Assembly (NCBI GenBank): GCA_016235595.1
Contig: JACRJX010000008.1
Location: 169,092-233,091 of the forward strand
Length of the DNA: 64,000 bases
From: Verrucomicrobiota bacterium
Lineage (GTDB): Bacteria; Verrucomicrobiota; Verrucomicrobiia; CAIQCK01
Direction of reading: 5' to 3'
Program-made: the position numbers and the translations under genes
Part shown: positions 25,789-35,115 of the stretch, in pieces
Layout of the letters: each line of letters opens with the position of its first letter
How positions within the stretch are numbered: position 1 is the stretch's first letter
Notes under the pieces: generated by a model
Seen by the model: only the letters and a program-made list of their open reading frames with translations
The model's database searches: none
Told to the model about the DNA's origin: nothing

Positions 25789-28700
25789 TCATTTGAAACG
25801 AACCACCACGGTCTCATTTGGGTTGATGTCGCGAACGACCATGTGGCCGTCGGTGGTCTTCTCCCATGGGAAATCCTTCCCGTCCACGTGCACACTGGCG
25901 ACCTCCGTCGCGTTGCGATCGGAGATGCGCAGCCAGCCGCGAACATCCGGATCGGAGCTCCTTCGGGAGAACGCAAACCGGTATTCCTGCGGTGACAGTT
26001 TGTAGCTCAGTTCCGCGACCGCGTCGTTGCCCTGGCCGAACAGGGCCTGAAACCGTTTGGTCATCAGATAGCCCAGCACCATGAGCCTGCCCTCCGGCTT
26101 GAGAGCCGGGTTCGGGTTGTTCCGGTTCAGGAACAGTGGCACGATCAGCCGGTCGGATTCCGCCGCGCTGGCTTTGTCCATGCCTTCGTGCAGCCAGCGA
26201 AACTTGTCCGTCTGCTTGCTCTCGTGGGCCGTGATGTTCTGCCTGCCCATTTCCCGCGCGATGCGCCGGTATTCGGTGTCCATCCACGGCGGGCAGATGG
26301 TTTCCTTTTCGTCCCAGAAGAAATGGAAGGTCGTGCAGGCGTTGTTGCCCACGCCGAGAAGGCTCTTGCGCGCAAGGTAGCGGTCGGGCACCTCCCGGGT
26401 TTCTCCTCCCACGTTGGGTTGAATCACGCCTTTGAAAGATGTGTCCGCCCAGTGACCGTAATCGGTGATCCCGTAGAACGCCGCGGCATTGCTGAAGAGA
26501 TCCGGCATGCGTGTGACAGCGGAGAAGGTGTTTCCGCCGCCGCCACTCCAGCCAATGATGTTGATGCACGCCGGGTCGGTCTCGGACGGATGCTGTTTCA
26601 GTGCGGCCTGGACTGCGTCGTAGATATCCATGATCTCCAATCCGCCATCATCACGTTGGCCGGCGGATTCTTCACGGCCGCGCAAGTCCACGGCGATGGC
26701 AAAGAGGCCGCGCTCCGCGTAGTTGCGGACCGAACCCAGCATTCGCCGGCCCCCGTGCCGGAGCACGGGATCACCGTAGCCGTGCATCAGGACAACGACG
26801 GGCTTGGGCTTGCTGTCGGGACGGAAAGCCATCCATGCCTTCATCGGTTGCAGATGGGACACGCTCGATGCGTAAACGAGGTTCTTCTCGACCAGCTTCG
26901 GCGCGGGTTTGAACACGGGCGGCGCGACCGCTCCCGGTTTCCGGCGAAACCCTATCGAGCGGAGCTTCGGACCATCGCCGCGTCCGCGGAAGATGATACG
27001 GATGCGAACGCTGCCGGTCTTTACGCCATCCAGTCCGCTCTTGCCCTGCCAGGACATGACCTGTTCGACGCCCGGCTTGTCCATCTTGTCGCTGTTCTCC
27101 TGCTCGTAACCCGGGACGCGGTCGTCATTGTCACCGTGCAGGAGCTCGGCGAGCAGGTAGTGGTCTTTGTCCGCCTCGGCGTTGACGGTGAGAACACAGT
27201 CCTTCACGTCCTTTACCGTGATCGGCACTGTGGTGATGAAGCCGATATGGTGATCAGGGGCGTTACGAAGATACGTCCAGCCGTCAATCGGCAGCGTCGC
27301 CAGGCCGAGGCCCATGCGGCATTTCTTCCAGCGCTCGTATTGAAGCGGCTGGTCGGTCGGCGACTGATAGTTTGCGGCGCCGTAGTAGAGACGGATTTCA
27401 TTTTCAGTCACCAGCGGACGCGAGGGGATGTGCATCCCGCGGTCCCACGCATTGCCCGCGCCTTGCGGGATCAGCGGCTGTCCGTCGTGGACTCGGACGA
27501 AATGCTCGCCATCGCGGCTGACGGCCAGCTCCAGATGCTGATCATAATGATTGCCGGTCTGATAGAGCATGACGTAGTGGCCCTTGTATTTGACGACGGC
27601 AACATCGTGGACCTTGTCCCAGGAACTGCTCGTTTCAGGCTGGAAAATGGGATTCTCGGCGTGGCCGAAGAAGTTGGTTCCGTCGGCGCTGTAAGCGCAG
27701 GCAATGGCGCGCCGGACGGGCGGTTCGTTCGGGCACATGCAACCGTAAGCCCGCCAGCGCCGCGACGGCGGCGCGTCCGGATCGTGGAGGACCGAGTTAT
27801 AGACGAACCATTTCGGTTCCGGTCCGAGCAGCTTGCACTTGATCGGTTGTTGTTTCCACGAGATGCCATCGCCCGATGACCACAGGGAGTGCCGATTGGG
27901 ATGAAACCCGAGGAACCTGCGGGCTGCGTCGGTCGTGTCAGGATTGGGAATGACCGGCATGAAGATGTTCAGGCCGGGGATGGCATTGTTGTTTTTCCGC
28001 CCCTTGAACTCGACCAGCCCGAGCTCGGGTTTTTCCCACGCGAGGCCATCCTTCGAGGTGCCATAGCAGAGATGGAGCAAATCCATCCATTTGCTCCAGT
28101 CGCCTTCGGGGTTGGCCGCCGAATACCACGTTTTAAAACCGTCACCGTCGCGAAGCACGGTCCCGCCATTGAACACACGGTGCGAATCAATCGTCTGCGG
28201 GTCGCCGCTTGGCCGCAAGAGGGGGTTGGCCGGGTGCTTCGTCACCGTGCCCAGCGCCTGCCCGACCCATCGCGTCTCGCCCACGTCGAGCATGTCCAGG
28301 AAGAGAATGTCGGCGCCCGGTCGCGCGACGGGAGCCGGCGTCCGGATCCGGTGGGCGCGCAGCGGCTGGGATGCCTCACGATTGACGAGCAACAACCCAA
28401 ACTCGTCCGCTCCAGCGGCGACGTGGGCGGGCACATAACAACCCTGGACTGCGGCTAGGTTGTCGAGGAACTTGTCGGTCACGTGAAAAATCCCGCGACC
28501 CTCGCGGATCGTGTCCCAACCGGTCCCAAGCCATCGGGTAGAATAGACGAACTTACGGTGGCCGGTCGTGTTCACGAACAACAGCCACGGAACGCTCCTG
28601 CCATCCACAACGAGGCGGGGCTGTGAGAGGTTGTCTTTCTTCCAGCGTTTGTCTCCTGCCGTCAGTGGAAGATTCGTGTTCCAGTTCTGGCCTGTGTAGA

Positions 28701-29493
28701 GGGAATATTCTAGCTGGCCTTTGTCCGCGGGCAGGACGACCAACACTTGATGGCGGGCGCACGCGAGGGCCGGCTCAGCCGTGGCGACGCCGACCCGTTC
28801 CGGTCGCGCGCTTGTTGCTCCGCTGCGCAGCCACTTGCCGTCATCCGCGTTTTCGAGGTGCCACACCACGCCATGACTGTTGCGCCAAACGACGTGTGCC
28901 ACGCCCAGCTTCGAGATGGCGACCTGTGGCCGGACATCCCCTTGTCCTGTGGCGATGTTTTCGCGGGTCCACTTCTTCGATTCAGTGGCGCGCGCGACCC
29001 ATACCGTGCCGCCTTCGTCTGCGCTCGCGCCCACAAGAACGGACGCGCCGGCGCGCTCATCGAAGGCAATGGCTGTGGGTCGTCCCGTGCCCAGCTCGCT
29101 GACCCCGGCGTAGGATGCCTTCTGAAGCGCGCGCCTCGCGCCGCCTTTGCCAGCAAGAGAACACGTTGCCAGAAAAACCCGCTGTTCACTGGTCCAGGCA
29201 ATCTGTAGTTCGTTCCGGGGTGTGACGAGCATCGCGCTGGCCGCCTCGACTCGGTTAGTCTGAAGCAACCCACCGCCCGGGCCGACGAGCGTTGTGCCCG
29301 GGTCCAGCGTCATGTCGAGAGAGTCGGCGTTCGGCACGCCGAGATACAGCCGCGCTTCGCCGTTGTTTGCCGAGAGATACAGATACGTGCCGTCGTTTGC
29401 GTGCGCCACCGCCGCAGCCTCGTCCGACTGTGCAGACACATTCAGGACCAGGCATGAAGCCAGGATGGCGACGGCAATGAAGGATGGACGCAT
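25789..29493 (-). CDS. secreted fusion: propeller, glycosidase-like propeller and alpha/beta-hydrolase
   Basis: A 1234-residue protein with a signal peptide (1-21). Residues about 30-390 look like a beta-propeller with repeated ARxxVxWRNSHG-type strands. Residues about 400-780 resemble the five-blade GH32/43/130-like proteins encoded by the two downstream-numbered neighbours (30734 and 32346): WYSAANPEG, YGTSKDGLAWEKPELGLVEF, MLYQTGNHYDQHLELAVSRDGEHF. Residues about 870-1234 form an alpha/beta-hydrolase (S9/acetyl-xylan-esterase-like) with VVLMHGYGDP and the nucleophile elbow GWSGGGG near residue 982. A combined deacetylase and glycosidase acting on an acetylated glycan is the simplest reading. 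The combination is unusual. Confidence 0.75.
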   Translation of the reverse strand: MRPSFIAVAILASCLVLNVSAQSDEAAAVAHANDGTYLYLSANNGEARLYLGVPNADSLDMTLDPGTTLVGPGGGLLQTNRVEAASAMLVTPRNELQIAWTSEQRVFLATCSLAGKGGARRALQKASYAGVSELGTGRPTAIAFDERAGASVLVGASADEGGTVWVARATESKKWTRENIATGQGDVRPQVAISKLGVAHVVWRNSHGVVWHLENADDGKWLRSGATSARPERVGVATAEPALACARHQVLVVLPADKGQLEYSLYTGQNWNTNLPLTAGDKRWKKDNLSQPRLVVDGRSVPWLLFVNTTGHRKFVYSTRWLGTGWDTIREGRGIFHVTDKFLDNLAAVQGCYVPAHVAAGADEFGLLLVNREASQPLRAHRIRTPAPVARPGADILFLDMLDVGETRWVGQALGTVTKHPANPLLRPSGDPQTIDSHRVFNGGTVLRDGDGFKTWYSAANPEGDWSKWMDLLHLCYGTSKDGLAWEKPELGLVEFKGRKNNNAIPGLNIFMPVIPNPDTTDAARRFLGFHPNRHSLWSSGDGISWKQQPIKCKLLGPEPKWFVYNSVLHDPDAPPSRRWRAYGCMCPNEPPVRRAIACAYSADGTNFFGHAENPIFQPETSSSWDKVHDVAVVKYKGHYVMLYQTGNHYDQHLELAVSRDGEHFVRVHDGQPLIPQGAGNAWDRGMHIPSRPLVTENEIRLYYGAANYQSPTDQPLQYERWKKCRMGLGLATLPIDGWTYLRNAPDHHIGFITTVPITVKDVKDCVLTVNAEADKDHYLLAELLHGDNDDRVPGYEQENSDKMDKPGVEQVMSWQGKSGLDGVKTGSVRIRIIFRGRGDGPKLRSIGFRRKPGAVAPPVFKPAPKLVEKNLVYASSVSHLQPMKAWMAFRPDSKPKPVVVLMHGYGDPVLRHGGRRMLGSVRNYAERGLFAIAVDLRGREESAGQRDDGGLEIMDIYDAVQAALKQHPSETDPACINIIGWSGGGGNTFSAVTRMPDLFSNAAAFYGITDYGHWADTSFKGVIQPNVGGETREVPDRYLARKSLLGVGNNACTTFHFFWDEKETICPPWMDTEYRRIAREMGRQNITAHESKQTDKFRWLHEGMDKASAAESDRLIVPLFLNRNNPNPALKPEGRLMVLGYLMTKRFQALFGQGNDAVAELSYKLSPQEYRFAFSRRSSDPDVRGWLRISDRNATEVASVHVDGKDFPWEKTTDGHMVVRDINPNETVVVRFK

Positions 29494-29503
29494 GGTTCTA
29501 AAA

Positions 29504-30709
29504 TCAAGAGGGAAGCGTCCACCGCGCCTGTCGGAGCACCGCTTTTGAGGGCTTCTTCATTTGTTCATACCAGACCGTCAACAGTGAACCGTCCGCCAAT
29601 TCCACGGTGCTGGGATAGCCGAGATCGCCACCGAGGCCGTCGCCGGAGATGATCATCGCCTCGCCCCAAGTCTTGCCGTTGTCGGCGCTCACGCGCGCCT
29701 GGTTGCCGAACGGCGCGCGGCGGTGGCCGTAGGTCATGAGTAAGTGGCCGTTGCGCAGCTTGAGCAGATGCGAGGGAAGGCCATAGCAAATGGGATGCGG
29801 CTCGCTCCAGGTTTTGCCGCCGTCCTTCGATTCGGTTTGCAGGGTCCAACCCAAGTTCGCTTTATTGTGGTTGCGGATCTGCGCGATGATCGTGCCGTCA
29901 TTGGCTTCAACGGCGTGCAACTCGTGATAACCTTTCACAACCGCGTCGCCCTTGCGCGTTGGAATTTCGGCCAGCCAGCGCCACGTCTGGCCGTCATCGG
30001 TGGACTCGCACACGCCGATCTTCTTGTCGTCGGTCCACAACTGCTTGCCGGCATACAGCAACCGGCCGTCGCGAAGCTGGATGGGACCATGCGGGCTGTT
30101 CACGATGGTTGGAAGCCGCGTGGACCAGCTCTTGCCGCCGTCGGTCGAACGGATGAGCCACTGGCCAAGCTCGGCTTTGCGTTCCGCGTCGCTCAGCCGC
30201 GCGTGGCATGCTTTCCAGTGCGCGAGCTGTTCCGGCGCCATTTTCGCCGTCGTCCAGCCCTTGGACGATAGCTCGTTGAACGCGGCCTGCTTCTCAAGAT
30301 GCGGCTCATAAGCGAGCGAGGTAAACGTGGTGACCAGCAGCGTGCCCTTGGCGGTTTCGAGAACGCCGGAGTCACGGTCGTCGGTGGCGCTGTCGAGCAG
30401 CACGCGCGGATATGTCCACGACGCGCCGTCGTCGCGCGACGTCATGGCGAGAACCTGCCCGAAGGGGCAAACGTGCGACTCGCGCCCGCCGGACCATGTC
30501 ACCCATAGTTCGCCATTCGCCCGCCGCGCAATGGTCGGCCAGCCGTGGTAATATTCCGGCTGCTGGCTGATGATTTTGGTCTCGATGATCTTCGCCTCCG
30601 GGGCGGCCATGGCGCGGCGTGGCAAGCCGGCAAGCGCGGCGACGGAAAGACTGCCCGTCGTCTGGAGAAAACGGCGGCGGGACATGGATGCGGCGGGATG
30701 AGAGTTCAT
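29504..30709 (-). CDS. Tat-exported sialidase family protein
   Basis: A 401-residue protein with a twin-arginine leader SRRRFLQ near residues 10-16 and an AMAA cleavage site. At least four Asp boxes are seen: STDGGKSW, STDDGQTW, SKDGGKTW and SADNGKTW, plus HGWPTIARRANGELWVTWSGG at the first blade, the typical start of planctomycete/verrucomicrobial exo-sialidase-like proteins. It is 11 bases upstream of the fusion protein gene. Function as a true sialidase is probable but not certain. Confidence 0.82.
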   Translation of the reverse strand: MNSHPAASMSRRRFLQTTGSLSVAALAGLPRRAMAAPEAKIIETKIISQQPEYYHGWPTIARRANGELWVTWSGGRESHVCPFGQVLAMTSRDDGASWTYPRVLLDSATDDRDSGVLETAKGTLLVTTFTSLAYEPHLEKQAAFNELSSKGWTTAKMAPEQLAHWKACHARLSDAERKAELGQWLIRSTDGGKSWSTRLPTIVNSPHGPIQLRDGRLLYAGKQLWTDDKKIGVCESTDDGQTWRWLAEIPTRKGDAVVKGYHELHAVEANDGTIIAQIRNHNKANLGWTLQTESKDGGKTWSEPHPICYGLPSHLLKLRNGHLLMTYGHRRAPFGNQARVSADNGKTWGEAMIISGDGLGGDLGYPSTVELADGSLLTVWYEQMKKPSKAVLRQARWTLPS

Positions 30710-30733
30710 GGTTTTGATGGGGTTGGGGTTTGA

Positions 30734-32305
30734 CTACGGTGTGAACTGGATCGCGAAGACGTCCGCGTCTTTCAGCACGAAGCGCAGGCGCAGTGGTTTG
30801 CCGGCGAGCGCGCTGACATCGCCGCCGTCCTTCCACGTGACGGTCCGCTCGATGGTGTCGCCGAAAAGTGGCGGGCAATCATCGAGGGAGAAGCCGGGCA
30901 ACGCTTTGCCCTTCGCGTCCTGAATTTCCACGCGCACACTGCCAGCGGCGGAGGTGGCGAAGTTCAGCGCGAGCTTGTTGCCTTTGAAGGTCAAGGGTTT
31001 GGTGACGAGTTCGCCGCCGCTCATGGGTGCGTTGACCGAAACGAAGCCGTCCAACCGCAGTGAGTAGCGGCGAAGTGCGCAGCTCTTACTGGCCCCGGTC
31101 CAGTAGTTCTCGGTGGCATAGAGGGACAGTTCGTTGGGCGCGCCTTCCATCGCGGACTTCGTTTCCACGACCTGCCAGCCCAGGTAATGGCTGCCGTAGA
31201 ACCATGTGCCAGGCCGCTCGATGCCGGGCCGCAAAAACGCCTCATTCCAGCGCTTGAACTTCACCCCGTCGCGGCTCGCCATGAACAAACCTTCCGTGAT
31301 GGCGGTGCCGTAGCGTTCGGAGAACTTTGCGCGCAGTTCGCGATGCCCGCGTTCCGGAAGCGCCCGCATGGAGCCGGACCAGCCGCGTTCGATGTAGCGC
31401 GTGGGAAATCCGATCAGCAGATGAGGAGCGCGGTGGTAGGGCATGACCGCGTTGGTGTAGAGTTCCTCAGCGGGCGAATCCGCATAGCTCAGGTTTTGCT
31501 GGTTTTCCCAATGGATGAAGTCCTTCGAGGCCGCCGTGCGAATGTCACGATGGCCGCCTGGTTTCCAATTCTTTTCATTGGTCACGCCAGCAGTGAAGTA
31601 GCGCCAGTAAGCCCGATACTCTCCGCGCACGGAGTCCCAAAAGGCGATGTTATGCGAATCGAAGGCGCCCGCTGTGATGACCGGCGCATCGCTCATCAAG
31701 GACCAATGCAGGCCATCGTCGGACTTGAACGCGGCGAGTCCGTTCGGTTTCCTGGAGTGTATCAGCGCCTTGTAGCGGGCGGCGGGGGCCGCCTGTGGAT
31801 CGTCATCCCTGAAGAACGCCGCGTTCTCCATATCCAGGGTCATATTGCCGGCCTGGCCGCCGATCATCACGATGTTGTTGGCCTTGGAACCCTTGAACTC
31901 ATGCAGCTCCAGCTTCGGCTTGGTCCAGTGGATGCCATCCTTGCTCTCGGCATAGCAGTAGAACATCGGATGCTCGTTGCTTTTGAGCTTGCCCGCCTCC
32001 ACCGTGAGGTGCCAGCCGCGGTAATACATGCGGTAGAGGTCGCCATCCTTGAAGATGCTGTGATACCCGGTGGCGCTGCCTTCCCATGGTGCGTCATGCA
32101 CGATGGCGATCTCCCGTGGCACGGGATGGTGCAACCGAAGTTCCGCCTTCCCGCCGAGCTTCCCCACAAGCGTGTCATCCACGAATAGTTCGCGACGCGA
32201 GCCGATGTCGAGAGGTGCATCGGCTGCGCATGCCTGGTTGGCGGCGAATGCAACCAAACCGGCAGCGAACACCAGCAATGATTGGAGGATGTTTTTGCTG
32301 GTCAT
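30734..32305 (-). CDS. secreted glycosidase-like five-blade propeller protein, copy 2
   Basis: A 523-residue protein with a signal peptide ending near ACAAD. DIGSRRELFVDDTL follows, then YRMYYRG, CYAESKDGIHWTKP and KANNIVM, a pattern typical of GH32/GH43/GH130-superfamily propellers that are commonly left as hypothetical in these phyla. The C-terminal 110 residues (GGELVTKPLTFKG to the end) form a separate beta-sandwich-like domain. It is a paralogue of the next gene upstream (32346-33896), and the last 70 bases of the two genes are almost identical in DNA sequence. Confidence 0.7.
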   Translation of the reverse strand: MTSKNILQSLLVFAAGLVAFAANQACAADAPLDIGSRRELFVDDTLVGKLGGKAELRLHHPVPREIAIVHDAPWEGSATGYHSIFKDGDLYRMYYRGWHLTVEAGKLKSNEHPMFYCYAESKDGIHWTKPKLELHEFKGSKANNIVMIGGQAGNMTLDMENAAFFRDDDPQAAPAARYKALIHSRKPNGLAAFKSDDGLHWSLMSDAPVITAGAFDSHNIAFWDSVRGEYRAYWRYFTAGVTNEKNWKPGGHRDIRTAASKDFIHWENQQNLSYADSPAEELYTNAVMPYHRAPHLLIGFPTRYIERGWSGSMRALPERGHRELRAKFSERYGTAITEGLFMASRDGVKFKRWNEAFLRPGIERPGTWFYGSHYLGWQVVETKSAMEGAPNELSLYATENYWTGASKSCALRRYSLRLDGFVSVNAPMSGGELVTKPLTFKGNKLALNFATSAAGSVRVEIQDAKGKALPGFSLDDCPPLFGDTIERTVTWKDGGDVSALAGKPLRLRFVLKDADVFAIQFTP

Positions 32306-32345
32306 GGTGTTTGGTGTTTTGGAAGGGTGAGAGACGAGGTGAGGA

Positions 32346-33896
32346 TCAGGGGGCGAAGCGGATCGCGAAGACGTCCGCGTCTTTCATCGCGAAGCGCAGG
32401 CGCAGTGGTTTGCCGGCGAGCGCGCTGAGGTCGGAGCGGCCCTTCCAGTTTACCACCCGGTCGAGTTCGTTGCCGATTTGCTCCTGGCAATCCGCCAGTG
32501 AGTAACCCGGCAATGGCTGGCCGCTCGCGTCCTGCAACTCGATCTTGACGCCGCCCGCGGCGGAGGTCGCGAAGTTCAGCGACAGTTTGCGGCCGGCGAA
32601 GACCAGTGGTTTGGTCACCATCTCGCCGCCGTGATAACCACCTCTCAACGACGCGAAGCCGTCGAGTCGCAACGAATAGCGCCGCAGGTGTGCCGTGGGC
32701 TGGGCGTAATTCTGGTTCACATAGATCGACATCTCGTTCGGCCCGGTTTGCACCACGTTCAGCGCGGGATAGCCGGTGCGCGACACCCAGTTCTCCGGGC
32801 CGATGCCGCCGCAGATGAAGCCTTCCAGGAATGTCCGGTCATAGAAGGCGGCGTGGCCGGCTCCTTCGCAGGGACGGGTCGTCATGAAGATGGCGTCGGA
32901 CGTGTCCTTGAAATAGCCCGGGTTTACCTTGATGGCCTTGGCTTGCTCGTCGGTGAGCACGCGGCGGCCGGGCATGAACCGCGCTGCAATGGCCATGTAG
33001 ATGTGTGGCGCGCGGAAATAGGGATGGGTCTGGTTGGTGTAAAGATGCTCGATCGGAGCCGGCCCCGACGGATGGCGATACTCCATCAAGACCGGCGGCG
33101 ACCAGTGCAGGAAATCATCGCTCTCGCTGCGGACGATGCGGCGGATGCTCTTCTCGAACACGCGGAAATAGCAGAGGTATTTGCGCTCCACCGGCGACCA
33201 GAACGGCACATTTTGCGAATCGAACATGTATTTGAAAGGAACCATCGCCTTGGGGATCACCGGTTCGGACGCCATCCGCTGCCAGCGCAAGCCATCGGGG
33301 GATTTCCAGGCAATCAATCCGCCGCCTTCCATCGTGCCGCCGAGCGCCTTGTAACGTTCATCGGGCGCGACACCGGGCCGCGTATCGAGGAACGGGCAGA
33401 AGTTGTGCGTTGAAGGAGACGCATTCGCCAGGACGACATTGTTCTTCTTCGTTCCCTGGATCTCGAACTGCCCGACCTCCGGCCGCGTCCATCGCCGCCC
33501 GTTGGTGGATTCTGCGCAACAGGTGATCTCGCTGGTACTCCCGTCGCGATCCGACACCGCTTTTCCGCGGTAGTATGCCCGCAGACGGTTGCCGTCCTTC
33601 ACGATGGTCACATAGCCGCTGAAAGGACCCTCCCAAGGTTGATCGAAACGGAATGCGATGCCCTCATCGCGCGGCGTATGCAGATGCAATTGCGCGCCGC
33701 TGAGCTTGTCGATCAGGAAAGGGTCGACGAACAACTCGCGTCGCGAGCCGATGTCGAGCGGCTTGTCATCGGCCGCGTTCGCGGGCAGGCCGGCTGCCAG
33801 CATGAGGGCGCAAAGCGCGCGAAAGACAGCCGGGGAGATCCATGAACCGATGGGGGTGTGACGCCGTGAAACCAACGTGGTGTTGAAATCAAACAT
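32346..33896 (-). CDS. secreted glycosidase-like five-blade propeller protein, copy 1 (operon head)
   Basis: A 516-residue protein from the ATG at 33896; the open frame runs 76 codons further upstream, but that segment is not protein-like and would cover the regulator promoter. The signal peptide ends near ANAAD, followed by the same DIGSRRELFVD signature as its paralogue, then CCAESTNGRRWTRPEV and KKNNVVLA. The C-terminal sandwich starts near GGEMVTKPLVF. It is the first gene of a roughly ten-gene run that reaches 20031, and its start is 68 bases from the divergent AraR-like regulator. Confidence 0.7.
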   Translation of the reverse strand: MFDFNTTLVSRRHTPIGSWISPAVFRALCALMLAAGLPANAADDKPLDIGSRRELFVDPFLIDKLSGAQLHLHTPRDEGIAFRFDQPWEGPFSGYVTIVKDGNRLRAYYRGKAVSDRDGSTSEITCCAESTNGRRWTRPEVGQFEIQGTKKNNVVLANASPSTHNFCPFLDTRPGVAPDERYKALGGTMEGGGLIAWKSPDGLRWQRMASEPVIPKAMVPFKYMFDSQNVPFWSPVERKYLCYFRVFEKSIRRIVRSESDDFLHWSPPVLMEYRHPSGPAPIEHLYTNQTHPYFRAPHIYMAIAARFMPGRRVLTDEQAKAIKVNPGYFKDTSDAIFMTTRPCEGAGHAAFYDRTFLEGFICGGIGPENWVSRTGYPALNVVQTGPNEMSIYVNQNYAQPTAHLRRYSLRLDGFASLRGGYHGGEMVTKPLVFAGRKLSLNFATSAAGGVKIELQDASGQPLPGYSLADCQEQIGNELDRVVNWKGRSDLSALAGKPLRLRFAMKDADVFAIRFAP

Positions 33897-33902
33897 GGGC
33901 CC

Positions 33903-33932
33903 AGTATCGGTTTGCCTTCGGGGGGAAAACAA
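33903..33932 (-). promoter_or_regulatory. probable promoter of the glycan operon
   Basis: On the minus strand TTGTTT (33927-33932) is followed by 18 bases and GATACT (33903-33908). The ATG at 33896 begins seven bases after the -10, again predicting a leaderless or near-leaderless transcript. The elements match the sigma-70 consensus only moderately, so this is a candidate. Confidence 0.35.
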
Positions 33933-33942
33933 CCGTAGTCTT

Positions 33943-33963
33943 CTGGTCAGTTTACCTGACCAG
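33943..33963. promoter_or_regulatory. palindromic operator of the AraR-like regulator
   Basis: CTGGTCAG (33943-33950) and its exact reverse complement CTGACCAG (33956-33963) are separated by the five bases TTTAC. The site ends on the base before the ATG of the regulator gene and lies just upstream of the promoter elements of the divergent glycosidase gene. Its position would let one repressor control both directions. Confidence 0.72.
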
Positions 33964-35052
33964 ATGAATACGAACGTTGCGCCCATGCCTTTTCTGCCGC
34001 AGCGGCTTTCGCTCGTCACGCAGACGGTGCAAAGCCTGCGCGAAGCCATCCGGGCCGGGCATTGGCGGACGCACCTGCCGGGCGAGCGCGAGCTGTGCGC
34101 GCATCTCCAGGTCAGCCGCCCCACGCTGCGCGCCGCTCTCGAAGAACTGCAGCGCAGCGGCTGGCTCGATGTTTCAGACCGTCAGCGCCGCCGCATTCGC
34201 GCAAGGCCCGCCGCCAGCCGGCGCGCGCACAAAAAGGAAATCGCGATGCTTTCCGCCAACCCGCTGCTGGCGATGCCGTCGCCGATGATGTTCGTGCTGG
34301 ACGTGCTGCGGGACAAACTCGCCGAGGCGGGCTACTCGACGAAACTCCACGTCAATCCCGCGTGTTTCTCCGCGCAGCCCGTGCGCGCTCTCGACAAGCT
34401 GGTTCGTCAGAACCCGAGCGCCGTCTGGCTCGTCTTCGGCTCCAAGGAGCCGATGCAACGCTGGTTCATCCGCCAGCAATTGCCATGCGTAGTGGCGGGC
34501 TCGTGCGCGCCGGACGTCGCTCTGCCGTCGGTGGATGTGGATTTTCGCGCCACCTGTCGCCACGCGGGTGGAGTGTTCTTGCGAAAGGGACACCGGCGGC
34601 TCGCGCTCGTGCTGCCGCAGGATGCCTACGGCGGCGATTTCGTGAGCGAAGAGGGACTGCGCGAGGCGATCGCCACGATGCAGGGAACCGCACAGTTGCG
34701 CGTGCTGCGTCACGACGGGACCACGGCGCACTTGTGCGCCATGCTGGATGAAGCCTTGTCCTCTCCGAATCCACCCACCGCGTTTCTCGTGGCCCGTTCT
34801 CCGTGCGTGTTAACGGTGATGATGCACCTGATGCGACTTGGCAAGCGCATCCCGCAGGACGTGGCGGTCATCTCACGCGACAACGATCCGTTCCTGGAAT
34901 CCACCACGCCCGTTGTTGCCCGCTATGCCGTCAATCAGGCACAGTTCGCGCGTCATCTCTCGATGGCCGCCCGGCAACTCGCCGGGACCGGCACGCTGCC
35001 CGCGCACGCCATCCGCCTGATGCCGAAGTTCATCCCCGGCGAAACCGTATAG
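33964..35052 (+). CDS. GntR-LacI chimeric (AraR-like) transcription regulator
   Basis: A 362-residue regulator from the ATG at 33964. Residues about 8-75 form a GntR-type winged helix (SLREAIRAGHW, then LPGERELCAHLQVSRPTLRA), and residues about 85-350 a LacI-type periplasmic-binding-like sensor (ALDKLVRQNPSAVWLVFG, GHRRLALVLPQ, RIPQDVAVISRDNDP). This domain order is that of Bacillus AraR, which senses a sugar and releases DNA. It is divergent from the glycan operon and separated by only 67 bases that contain a perfect palindrome, so it is very probably the repressor of that operon and of itself. Confidence 0.88.
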   Translation: MNTNVAPMPFLPQRLSLVTQTVQSLREAIRAGHWRTHLPGERELCAHLQVSRPTLRAALEELQRSGWLDVSDRQRRRIRARPAASRRAHKKEIAMLSANPLLAMPSPMMFVLDVLRDKLAEAGYSTKLHVNPACFSAQPVRALDKLVRQNPSAVWLVFGSKEPMQRWFIRQQLPCVVAGSCAPDVALPSVDVDFRATCRHAGGVFLRKGHRRLALVLPQDAYGGDFVSEEGLREAIATMQGTAQLRVLRHDGTTAHLCAMLDEALSSPNPPTAFLVARSPCVLTVMMHLMRLGKRIPQDVAVISRDNDPFLESTTPVVARYAVNQAQFARHLSMAARQLAGTGTLPAHAIRLMPKFIPGETV

Positions 35053-35115
35053 CAGCCGGGAGTAGCGCGCGTGTCCGAATGCGGAAAACTGGTTTGTCTT
35101 TTGCGCGAAACGGCC

